Shown here: one piece after another, positions 1 through 9,906 of the stretch
Layout: the number at the start of each line of letters is the position of its first letter
Numbering within the stretch: the stretch's first letter is position 1
NCBI RefSeq assembly: GCF_029633865.1
Contig: NC_079222.1
Coordinates: forward strand, 35,533,987 to 35,597,986
Direction of reading: 5' to 3'
From: Lampris incognitus
Taxonomy: Eukaryota; Chordata; Actinopteri; Lampriformes; Lampridae
Length of the DNA stretch: 64,000 nt
Made by a program: the position numbers and the translations under genes
The notes under the pieces: model-generated
What the model saw: the letters and a program-made list of their open reading frames with translations, nothing else
Databases searched by the model: none
What the model was told of the DNA's origin: nothing

Positions 1-1020
1 GCTCCTGTCGACGACTCTCCCCCTCAGCTCTCGCTATTATTGTTAGTATCGTTATTAGTATCGTGGAAGCACGTGTCTGTCACTCTTTTTTTTTAAATCC
101 TCTGCTGACGTCATTTTGCACGGGAAGCGTAAACATCCGCACGTGGACAATTCCCTGACGTCGGGCACGCAGAGGACGTCCTGACGTTGGGCCCCGCCCC
201 CCGTGCCCGACGTCCGGAAGTGAGATTTTTTTTCTCTTTCTTCAATAAACTTTTAATGTACATTTTCGGGAAACTTACAAATATATATATTAAAAAAACG
301 ATCAGCGGTTAACGTCACAATACGGTTTCCAGACAACAACGGTACAACCAAAAGAATACAAAACAAGGGTATGCTGGCGCACAAGAAAAAGGGGAGAAAA
401 AAAGTCACGTGGGGAAGTTTCGAGGCTCCGTGTGTTTCCAGCGTCTTTACAGTATCGAAATAATGTCCCACTTCTATTTTAAATTCTTGTGTCCTTGCAT
501 TTTTTTTCTTTGCCCTTTTGAATTTATGTATAACACGTTTCCATAATAAAATCAAATGAAAAAAAGTTTCAAAATAAATGTTCTAAAAGTTTCAAAATAA
601 ATGTTCTAAAAGGTTCAAAATAAATGTTCTTGGGACGTGTCGTTTAAAAGCAGAGGCCTTCGGACTTGTGCAGAGTTTCGACCGGGTGAATATCGCCATC
701 TTCTGAACCAAGCCTACAATACATTATGGATGAACTGCCTTTCTGTCCCAAGTACACCCAGCTGCTGCCTGCAGCATGGAGCGCAGCTGCACGTTCGTCG
801 GGCAAGCCCCGCCCACTTTAAGGTCAGGGTTAGGGGAAGGGGTGTAGCCCCGCCTCGTTCTGCAGGCTGCAGCTGAGCGCTGCTCGTCTGTTCTGCCACG
901 TAGCAGTTTGATATGAAGTGTGCATCAGGCGTGTAGTTGATGAAGAGCAATCTCTTCATCTGGCGAGAACGATACTTGCTTTATCAAACACCAACTATTT
1001 AAAAAAGGAGAGCAGGATAA
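1..1020. other. No gene recognised; short tandem triplet
   Basis: No exon, conserved protein or RNA gene was recognised here. About 561-632 contains three near-identical copies of a 23-bp AT-rich unit built around TTCAAAATAAATGTTCT. The open frame on the minus strand at 253-555 resembles nothing I know and has an AT-rich composition typical of noncoding DNA. Confidence 0.5.
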
Positions 1021-1027
1021 GTGGTTT

Positions 1028-1067
1028 TGATGATGGATGGCTAGATGGATGGATGGATGGATGGATG
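1028..1067. repeat. (GATG)n microsatellite
   Basis: A short imperfect run of GATG/GGAT tetranucleotides, about ten units with one interruption (GGCTA). Confidence 0.9.
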
Positions 1068-1187
1068 CATCAGAATCAGAAATTATTTTATTGCCATGCG
1101 CATCACATGCACTAATTGGCGTTGTTGGTGCAATTGAGAAAGCAGGCAAAATATTGTCTTAAATAAAATAGAATAAGTATGTGATAC

Positions 1188-2142
1188 AATAACTACTACT
1201 ACTACTTTTGGCTGCTCCCGTTAGGGGGCGCCACAGCGGATCATAATTTCAATCTCTTCCTGTCCTCTGCATCTTCCTCTGTCACACCAGCCACCTGCAT
1301 GTCCTCCATCACCACATCCATAAACCTCCTCTTTGGCCTTCCTCTTCTCCTCTTCCCTGGCAGCTCCATATTCAGCATCCTTCTCCCAATATACCAGCAT
1401 CTCTCCTCCACACATGTCCAAACCATCTCAATCTTGCCTCTCTTGCTTTGTCTCCAAACCATCCAACCTGAGCTGTCCCTCTAATATAGTCGTTCCTAAT
1501 CCTGCCCTTCTTCATCACTCCCAGTGAAAATCTTAGCATCTTCAACTCTGCCACCTCCAGCTCCGCCTCCTGTCTTTTCATCAGTGCCACTGTCTCCAAA
1601 CCATATAACATAGCTGGTCTCACAACCATCTTGTAAACCTTCCCTTTAACTCTTGCTGGTACCCTTCTGTCACAAATCACTCCTGACACTCTTCTCCACC
1701 CACTCCACCCTGCCTGCGCTCTCTTCTTCACCTCTCTTCCCCACTCCCCGTTACTTTGGACAGTTGACCCCAAATATTTAAACTCATACGCATTAGTCAC
1801 CTCCACTCCTTGCATCCTGACCATTCCACTGTCCTCCCTCTCTTTCATGCATAGGTATTCCGTCTTGCTCCTACTGACTTTCATTCCTCTTCTCTCCAGT
1901 GCATACCTCCACCTCTCCAGGCTCTCCCCCACCTGCAACCTACTCTCGCTACAGATCACAATGTCATCCGCGAACATCATCGTCCATGGAGACTCCTGCC
2001 TGATCTCGTCCGTCAACCTGTCCATCACCATTTCAAACAAGAAAGGGCTCAGAGCCGATCCTCGATGTAATCCCACCTCCATCTTGAACCCATCTGTCAT
2101 TCCAACCGCACACCTCGTCACTGTCAAACTTCCCTCATACAT
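1188..2142 (-). mobile_element. 5'-truncated non-LTR retrotransposon (reverse transcriptase C-terminal half)
   Basis: Read on the minus strand this encodes the second half of a LINE reverse transcriptase: an ALSPFLFEMVMDRL segment, the catalytic FADDIVICSES box near 1955-1985, a KYLGSTVQSNGEWGREVKKR region and a C-terminal RWFGHVWRRD motif. The frame shifts once near 1440 and continues with RRRGRPKRRFMDVVMEDMQ. The 3' end is a short (AGT)n tail at 1188-1206, and the copy is cut at its 5' end against a (GT)n tract. The same family recurs at 61.4-64 kb. RTE-like affiliation is plausible from the single endonuclease-RT layout and trinucleotide tail, but the clade is not settled by eye. The copy is dead. 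Confidence 0.85.
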
Positions 2143-2144
2143 AG

Positions 2145-2221
<77 letters not shown>
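2143..2221. repeat. (TA)n-(GT)n microsatellite
   Basis: A short TA run passes into about 30 GT dinucleotides, directly against the truncated 5' end of the LINE fragment. With the (CA)n tract at 2508-2586 it forms a pair of complementary arms around a SINE-like element. Confidence 0.95.
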
Positions 2222-2222
<1 letters not shown>

Positions 2223-2330
2223 CACGGATACAGGAAAAATATCTTAATGCATAGCAGTACAGGCCTGTTTCATGCATCTCGCACTCATTCCAACCACACC
2301 TCACCAATATATATATATATAATTCACTAT

Positions 2331-2483
2331 TGTAACGAATTCAAGGGGGCAAACACAGGAACTGCCGCGGCCGGGACGCGAACCCGTATCGCCCACAACG
2401 CTGGAGACATCGCTAACCGCTCGACTAAAGGGTCCGAACTATTAACCAATGGCCAACGTGTCCACTCATCCATGCACGTTACA
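2331..2483 (-). mobile_element. Short tRNA-like SINE, family B
   Basis: On the minus strand the element carries a tRNA-like A box (TAGTCGAGCGGTTAGCG) and a B box (GGGTTCGCGTCCC), starts TGTAACG and ends near CGTTACA. The same sequence family recurs at 14.42, 18.06 and 45.6 kb, with a possible fragment at 31.75 kb. It is a SINE or tRNA-like repeat rather than a tRNA gene, because there is no complete cloverleaf and copies vary in length. Confidence 0.75.
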
Positions 2484-2609
<126 letters not shown>

Positions 2610-3186
2610 AACAGATATAAAATTATAGCCGCAAGCAGCAATTGTCAGGGTACAAACATGTGGATGGGGTAAAAAGGATGAATAACACCAAATATGACTC
2701 TCAGGAGGAGCGGAAGAAGTACAAGAAGAAAAAGCAGGCGACGAATGAGAGGGATTTTTACGTACAAAGCTCAGTTTACAATAAATGTTCTTGTAGGCTT
2801 TTATGTTGCCATGTATTTTATAACCCGTAAGTAATAAACCATGCATTTCATCAGTATATCTTAGTATGTGTCTCCACCATTGTCAAAACTTAGAACTAGC
2901 AATTGTTTTTCATGCTCAAGTTTTGAATGAATTTCTCTTCCATGGAAAACATTGCTTCCATTTCTCCATCCTCAAGCTTGAGATCTGTCATTAGACAAGT
3001 GATGTCTCAAGTTGTCTTGAATGGCAAGCATTTCTAGTTGGTACACATTCTATCGTTTGTCTACCACTCACATGGTGACATTTTGTTCTGCACATTTTTA
3101 TCCTCCAGGTCGATACCCTGGAGGGGGATTATGCATTTAGTCATGCAGCTGCATTCTTGTGTTGGTATTCCGTCAGGACCAGCAGC
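2610..3186. other. No gene recognised
   Basis: AT-rich sequence between a microsatellite and LINE debris. No conserved coding or RNA feature was seen. Confidence 0.4.
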
Positions 3187-3960
3187 CTAGTTGATTTTCA
3201 TCATCCTGGTGGCATCCTGGACTTCTCTTAGACTAGGCGGTGCTGCCATGCCCTCCTCTTTGGCTTGTTGAGGGAGTTGTTGGAGGGCATCCATTTCAGG
3301 GCGAGAGTCCCAGTTTAAAAGGTCCTGGTAGTGCTCTTTCCACCTCTCTTTGATTGACTCGTTGTCTGTTAGCAGTGTGTGCCCATCTTTGGAGCGAGGG
3401 GGGGGGGTTAGACGATGATGGCTGGGACCATATATTGCTTTAGTAGAATCGAAGAAGCCTCTGGTATCCCCAGTGCTTGATCTCAAGGTCATTCTTCGTG
3501 CACCACTGGTTCTTCAATTCCCTGACCTGACCCAGCTTTGCACGGCTGACTTTGCTCTTGCAAGGGTAACTCGTTTATTTTGGCAGTTGATGTCATTCTG
3601 CCAAATGGTAAAGGCTTGCCTCTTGGCGTTGATTAACCGTTGGATTTCCAGGTCATTCTCAGCAAAGCAATCTTGGTGGTTCTTCATCTTGTGTCCAGGA
3701 GTGGTTGTACAGGTGCCGGCGATTGCAGTCCTGAGCATATCCCAGTGGCTTTCAATATCATCTGGGTATTGCTTGAGGATTGATGTACTGAGCGTGGCCT
3801 GGAACTGTTGATGAGAGGAGGTGTCAGTAAGTCTTCTGAGGTTGAGATTTGTGCGGCTCTGCTTTTTCTGCACCCTTCTTTTCCGGTGAAGTTGGATGGA
3901 CAGGGTGGAGCGGATAAAGTGGTGGTCAGTCCAGCAGACATCTGCTCTGATCATCGCTCT
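3187..3960 (-). mobile_element. LINE fragment (endonuclease to RT linker region)
   Basis: Two minus-strand frames, 3514-3954 and 3187-3492, continue one another. They carry the linker typical of APE-type LINE proteins: ADVCWTDHHFIRS (end of the endonuclease domain), a HQDCFAENDLEIQRLINAKR segment, then KAIYGPSHHRLTPPP and a WKEHYQDLLNWDS stretch just before the RT. A frame change near 3500 and the absence of both domains proper show a decayed fragment. Confidence 0.75.
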
Positions 3961-4439
3961 GGTGTCAAGTACCTCGCGTCGGTCTCTTTGACGGACAATA
4001 ACGTAGTCAGTGAGGTGCCAAATGTTAGAACGAGGGGGGCCTCCAGGTTGTTTGCTTCTACGTAAACGAAGGGTGGTGCCCGGATGTCACAGTGTTGAAG
4101 AAATCATGCAGCCCTCACACAGAGACCCTTTTCATTGACTGTAAACCATTCTATTCACTGCGGGAATTTTCATCATTTATTCTGGTCTGTGTCTATATCC
4201 CGGCCCAGGCCTGTGTTAAAGAGACGTTAAAACACCTGATCAAATTCCAAACATAGAGCGCAAATATTGAGACTCCCTCCACGAGCTGCCAAAATACATA
4301 CAGCACGTTAAGTGTCCCTCCAGGGACAAAAGCACTCTGGATCATCACTACGCAATACGCCCAATACAGGACGCTTATCGCTCTGTTCCCCGTGCATGCC
4401 CTGGGCCTTTCTGATTACTGTCTGATTCATCTTCTCTCA

Positions 4440-5023
4440 ACCTACAGGCAGAAACTAAATCTGCAAAGCCTGTGGTTAAAACTGTGAAGAAATTGATCAG
4501 TGAGTCAAAACTGGAGCTCCAGGCCTGCCTCCACTGCACTGACTGGAGTGTTTTTGAGGCTGCAGCTGCAGATCTGGATGAACCTACTGACACTGTGACA
4601 TCTCACATCATCTTTTGTGAGGACATGTGTGTGCCCACCAAAAACTGTCTGTACCTTCAACAACAGTAAGCCCTTGTTCACAGCATAACCCAGGCAGCCT
4701 CGCCAGGTCAAAGAGGAAGCCTACGGGAGTGGAGAAAGGATCGGATATAAAAAAAAGAAGAAGAAGCCAGAAATGCACTTGCAAAGGAGAGCAAAAGTTG
4801 CTACTCTGAAAAATTGAAAAACAGGTTTTCTGCCAAAGCCCCAGGATCAGCCTGGAGAGGTTGGAAAGACATTACCAACTACAGGAGACCATCCCCCCAC
4901 ACTGTAGAGAACCATCAACTGGCTGACAATGTGAATGGGTTTTACTGCAGGTTTGAAAAGCAAACTTTCACCGCACCCCCTCGCACCCCCTTTCACACAA
5001 CTAACTGCCAGGATCTGCGTTGA
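4440..5023 (+). mobile_element. Second LINE fragment (RT upstream region)
   Basis: Plus-strand frames at 4472-4669 and 4814-5023 show the pattern of fish non-LTR retrotransposon proteins upstream of the RT: LQACLHCTDWSVFEAAA, then SHIIFCEDMCVPTK, then RFSAKAPGSAWRGWKDITNY and NGFYCRFEKQTF. The pieces lie in different frames, so the copy is dead. It belongs to a different family from the fragments at 1.2 and 3.2 kb. Confidence 0.7.
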
Positions 5024-5049
5024 GGACGTGCAATCACCTGGGCAGAACT

Positions 5050-5850
5050 CTGGAAGGCAGAATCACGCTGATTCAGGTTTTTGGGCCAGTCGGTGTATGA
5101 TGTCCTCCTGAGCCCTTCCAACCTGTTCAGCTGGGGCCTGGCGGACTCACCTGCTTGCCAACTCTGTCAGAAAAGGGGATCCTTGGGGCACATCCTGAGC
5201 TGCTGTCCACAGGCCTTGGGAGAGGGGCAGTATCGTTGGCACCATGACCAAGTTCTGCAGGCAGTAACAGACACCATCTGCACTGGGATCAGCTACAGTA
5301 AACAACAACAACCCAAAAGCAGGAGAGAAGCCCCAGCCCCAGCCAATGGCCCAGGTTGGGCTGCTTGCAACAGCAAGGGACTGGCAATTCCTAGTTGACC
5401 TAGGGGGACAACTGAGTTTCCTGGACACCATCACAGCTACCACACTCAGGCCAGACATGGTCCTGATGTCCGTGGCAAGCAATCAAATGGTTTTGCTAAA
5501 GCTAACTGTCCCCTGGAAAGATCAGATGAAGGAGGTGCAAGAAAAGAAGAGAGCCAGGTATGCAGAGCTGGTAACTGAGTGTCGGAGGAATGGGTGGAAG
5601 GCCCACTGTGAGCCGGTTGAAGTGGGCTGCAGGGGCTTTACAGGCCAGTCTCTACATCGGGTCCCGGGACTCTTGGAGATTTGTGGGGTGCAAAGAAGAG
5701 CTATTAGGAATATCTTGGAAGCTACGGAAAAGGCCTCCCGTTGGCCCTGGGTCAAGGGGAGTGACGCGTGGCATAATGCGCTACCTGGACAAAAGTCAGG
5801 GCTTGTTCCATCGGCTAGGTCACTCGGGCAAGGGTGTCTGATGTTAAGAC
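5050..5850 (+). mobile_element. Remnant of a LINE with restriction-like endonuclease (R2/NeSL/R4-like C-terminus)
   Basis: The 5081-5398 frame has a Cys/His zinc motif, CQLCQKRGSLGHILSCC, followed by YRWHHDQVLQAV. The overlapping 5346-6086 frame continues with ARDWQFLVDLG, RPDMVLMSVASNQMVLLKLT (a PD...K-type nuclease core) and VEVGCRGFTGQSLHR. A CCHC motif followed by an endonuclease of this type is the C-terminal layout of LINEs with a restriction-like rather than APE endonuclease. One frame change near 5370 and the missing RT mark it as a dead 3' piece. Confidence 0.65.
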
Positions 5851-6654
5851 CCGAAGCACGGATGACCCCGGAATCATTACTGACGATGTATCCAGGTTGC
5901 ACCACATGGTTTATCAAAGAACTAAATGATATTGTAAGTGTAATCAGCGATGTAGTGGTGAATACAAATGTGGGTAAACTATTATCCTTATTCAGCAATC
6001 ATCACAGGGCAACCAACTATATACGGGCACTATTTTCAGAAAAACATGTATTTTCCCATTGCAATATGCTATTCTTATCACTCTAATCCTATTTTCATTG
6101 ATGTATACAATGAATTTATATAACGAAGGTTCATGTCAGCCCTAACAAGGTGAGTAAACTACTGTAGTCTACTAATAAAATGATGAGCAAACTGTGTTTA
6201 GGTTAGTTTACGCCACTGACTAAACTAATTTTTCCTTAAACAATTCAGGATATTTAAGTCATATATTGGCTACTATATAATGTAGTGGAAACCATACTCT
6301 ACCTTCTAAGAAGCTGTTAAAAAGCAAAAAACAAGCATATCTCTGTAAAGTTTACTTTAAAGGCATGGAGCCATCTTAAAGTCAAGTCAAGTCAATGTTA
6401 TTTGTATGACCCAATATCACAAATTACAAATTTGCCTCAGTGGGCTTTACAGCAACACAACATCCTGTCCTTAGACCCTCTCATCGGATAAGGAACAACC
6501 CGCCCCCCGCCCCCCAAAAAAACCAAAACAAACCCTTTAACAGGGAGACAAAATAGGAAGAAACCTCAGGGAGAGCAACAGGGGAGGGATCTCTCTCCCA
6601 CGACGGACAACGTGCAGCCTTGCTGTATTTGGAGACTACATCTTCTTAATTTTT
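5851..6654. repeat. AT-rich spacer and common fish repeat
   Basis: Mostly AT-rich with no gene. From about 6375 there is a stretch (TCAAGTCAAGTCAATGTTAT, then CAGTGGGCTTTACAGCAACA and a run of C and A) of a kind I know as a common teleost interspersed repeat, leading into the 275-bp-unit family. Confidence 0.5.
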
Positions 6655-7173
6655 ATCTTTAATCAATCGTCGTTATCTGTGTCTTCGTTTGATGGCTGGG
6701 AGAGCTGGCGCTGGATCGGTTGGGAGAGCTTGGTCTGCTGTGTCCTGTGGGCCCAGGGACCACGGTCTTGCCTGGAGCTGCACCCGAAGAAGAAACACCG
6801 AGGGCGGTCTGACAGGACGCGGAAGCGGGGCAGGCTAAGCTAACTGCTAGCCCATTCAGACAGGCAGTTCCGATAACACCGAGGGAGGTCTGGCGGTGGC
6901 CTTGCCTAACATTGACTGGGATTTTGGTGTTGTCGTGTGGAGTGCGGGGAGGTGTGTGTATAAAGACTCTGGCATAAAGTTGGTGTTGGATCGGCTGGGG
7001 GACCCTGGTCTGCTTCGTCCGGTGGGCCCAAGAACCACGGTCTCGCCTGGAGCTGCGCCCGAGGAGGAAACACCGAGGGCGATCTGACAGGACGCGGAAG
7101 CGGGGCAGGCTAAGCTAACTGCTAGCCCATGCAGACCGGCAGTTCCGACTGTCATCCTAGTCATCCTCTATAG

Positions 7174-8147
7174 CAGTGTTTCTCAACCGGGGGTCCGCGG
7201 ACCCCTAGTGGTCCGTGGTGTAACTGCAAGGGGTCCGTGAAAATAAAATATCTTTAAAAAAAGATCCTATGACATTTACAGAAATAGGATTATTTTACTC
7301 AAATGTGACTGAGACCTTTATCTACCTAAACTATAAAGGGTAACAGGACTTTTTTCTCTGATTACATCTGTTTCACAAGTGTAATTTATTGTATTTTAAT
7401 AAAAGATCTCGCTCCCGTTTGCATTGTTAAAAGTTACTGCATAAAAATCCTGTTGTTACATATATCTGAAAGTTACTGAATACATATTCTGTTTTGTTAC
7501 ATATATCTGAAAGTTACTGAATACATATTCTGTTTTGTTACATATATCTGAAAGTTACTGAATACATATTCTGTTTTGTTACATATATCTGAAAGTTACT
7601 GAATACATATTCTGTTTTGTTACATATATCTGAAAGTTACTGAATACATATTCTGTTTAGTTACATATATCTGAAAGTTACTGAATACATATTCTGTTTA
7701 GTTACATATATCTGAAAGTTACTGAATACATATTCTGTTTAGTTACATATATCTGAAAGTTACTGAATACATATTCTGTTTTGTTACATATATCTGAAAG
7801 TTACTGAATACATATTCTGTGTTGTTACATATATCTGAAAGTTACTGAATACATATTCTGTTTTGTTACATATATCTGAAAGTTACTGAATACATATTCT
7901 GTTTTGTTACATATATCTGAAAGTTACTGCATAAGAATTCTGTTTTGTTAACTATATCTAAGTTGCAACTGAAAGCTCTTATTTTTGCCCCAAAGAGTGA
8001 ATAAATGCTATAATGCAATTTAAAATGCAGTTTCTACTGTTTCTATCAAATTGCAACCCCCCTCCCCCAAGATCAGGTGGAGGGGTCCTCAGGGTAGATC
8101 AAAAATACGCAGGGGGTCCAGGACCCCAAAAAGGTTGAGAACCGTTG
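7174..8147. mobile_element. hAT-type MITE with internal 41-bp satellite
   Basis: Terminal inverted repeats are visible: CAGTGTTTCTCAACC at the left, and GGTTGAGAACCGTTG at the right, with further matching GGGGTCC/GGACCCC blocks. The flanks are an 8-bp duplication, CTCTATAG (7166-7173) and ATCTATAG (8148-8155), one mismatch, the size used by hAT transposases. There is no transposase. It is inserted into repeat family C, whose sequence resumes on both sides. Confidence 0.85.
7437..7958. repeat. 41-bp tandem array, about 12 copies
   Basis: CTGAAAGTTACTG recurs every 41 bp at 7466, 7507, 7548 and so on to 7917. Units are nearly identical, with TTTTG/TTTAG/GTTG variants, which indicates recent amplification inside the MITE. 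Confidence 0.95.
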
Positions 8148-8345
8148 ATCTATAGGACAGTGAAACTTTTTTTTGTGGATATGTTTGATATATGTGTTTT
8201 TGTAGTTGTTTTTTTGTAGTTTGGATATATATGTTCCTGTAGTTTGGATATGTGTTTTTGTCTTTGTGTTGCACTGCTGTGGGCTGGGGGAGAAAAAATA
8301 TTTCGTTTCATTTCATGTGCGTAGGTGCATGGAATGAAACGACAA

Positions 8346-8847
8346 ATACATGTTCCTGATCCCTGATTAGACTATTCCAATAGCTTTATGGTTTTTATTG
8401 GCTTCATGGTGAAAATTATTCAACCTTTTAAAATTCAGCAAAAAAAAATAAAATATATATATATATATGTATAAAAAAGCCTGAAGAAACAGTTTGGTTT
8501 GTTGTTTACACAAAAGCAGTTGTCATTCTAGAGTGGATTTGCCCTTAACGTAGAAGGGCTATGTTAACCAAGCAGCTTTATATACAATACATTGAACAGA
8601 ATAATAAAGGTCTTGTGGAGGTCCTGCTCCCTAAAACACTTTGCTTGACTGGGGACTTGTGTTGTCCACTAGGTGGGGGTAGCAGCTATTGTCACGTGTC
8701 ATCCTCACTGTACTAAAACGACGTCACTCCTCTGTTATTCTCTGCTGGTCGTGATGCCCTGGGAAACTTCCAGGGGAGAACCGGAGTCCAGTTTCACTTT
8801 CAGAAAGACACAAACATCACGTGGGTCCAGTTTGAACAACTGATTTT
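8346..8847. other. No gene recognised (downstream of BHMT)
   Basis: AT-rich sequence with a short (AT)n run near 8453-8470. No exon of JMY, the gene expected next to BHMT in mammals, was recognised here or further left. Confidence 0.4.
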
Positions 8848-8853
8848 TTTATT
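8848..8853 (-). terminator. Candidate BHMT polyadenylation signal AATAAA
   Basis: TTTATT on the plus strand reads AATAAA on the minus strand, about 1.05 kb past the BHMT stop codon. It is the first canonical hexamer I find downstream of the stop, so a 3' UTR of about 1.05 kb is inferred. No transcript evidence is available. Confidence 0.35.
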
Positions 8854-9906
8854 GTTTCAGCCATCACCAAGTTCTTTCATTGTAAGACATTAGTTTTCAC
8901 TTTCAGGACGTTAAAGTCAGGCTTGCTTTCTTTCTGGCATCGTGGACACAGTATATCACTGAGGTGTCACCTGCCACCGGCCTCTGTGACGCAGTGCAAT
9001 ATGAAGGCCTCGTAGTGAAGCCAGGATGTGGTGGTGGAAACAGCATTTCAACAGACCCGAGAGACGGACGTCTTCTGCAAAGCCTCTACTCAGAAAATGG
9101 CGTGACGTTAAAAGTAGGTGACATCAGCGTAGTTCACAGTAAAATGGTCATACAAGTAATCGATAGTCAGCATTCAATCTTTGAGATGAAAACTTTGGGA
9201 AGTGTGTGAGACAGCCTGGAATTTTCCTCACACGCTATTCCTTGGAGAAGTCAGGTGTGGCTACATCATCATTACTGGAATAGGGAGGGCACCCTATTAT
9301 ACCTACTAGCAAATTAAAAATGACAATTCTTTACTCCTCCCAGGTGTAACTCTGTCGTTTAGTACAGATAGTTGTTTTTCACATCAGAAGTAGTCCACAT
9401 ATTTGACCACTATTTCATATAATATCCTTTGGAAATGTTTGCCATCTTAACATTCATTAACGTACATTCATTTCTAACAACCAGCCCCAGTTTTGCCTAT
9501 TGAATGTTGAGGATGTCGCCATCCGTTATAAGCATCCAACTGTACGCTTCGTTTCCAAATTGCATTATGATATTTGTTGGGCGGCAGTGTGAACTGAGGT
9601 TTAGGGGCTAGTATCTGACAATTATACCCTCATTATACCAGCAAAAAAATCTCAACAGCGAAATTCCGTTAATCGTTGTGCCAATATCAAGTTTGTAGAC
9701 GAAAGGTGCTTTTTCAATTTTTTTTTGTTTGTTTTTGTGTTGGAGTGTAGTTCTTTGGTTTGCTTTCATTTAACACAAAAAGAGACACGCAGACATGCAC
9801 ACAGTTTCCTTGCGTACAGAACTATTGGTTTCCTCTTCTCCTCATTCCTGCCACCCTTCTGCCACCCGCGGGGGCAGCCTCCCTGTTAATATCGAGGAGG
9901 GGGCTC

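Larger units (their letters stand above)
6655..8345 (+). repeat. Interspersed repeat family C (275-bp internal units), split by a hAT MITE
   Basis: The same sequence is found at 55.67-56.89 kb and, on the other strand, at 40.24-40.48 kb. Its body is a unit of about 275 bp (GAAACACCGAGGGCGGTCTG to CCAGAGCTGCGCCC); here the GAAACACCGAGG landmark recurs about 275 bp apart. The tail, after TTTGTCTTTGTGTTGCACTG, resumes at about 8150 beyond the inserted MITE. No coding capacity was recognised; its class (satellite-bearing LINE tail or nonautonomous element) is unclear. Confidence 0.7.

Noticed and set aside
253-555. 100-codon minus-strand frame as a JMY or other host exon
   Set aside because: No similarity to JMY or another protein that I can recognise, and AT-rich composition typical of noncoding DNA.
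8964-9209. 81-codon plus-strand frame
   Set aside because: Lies in the inferred BHMT 3' UTR on the opposite strand and has no recognisable motif.
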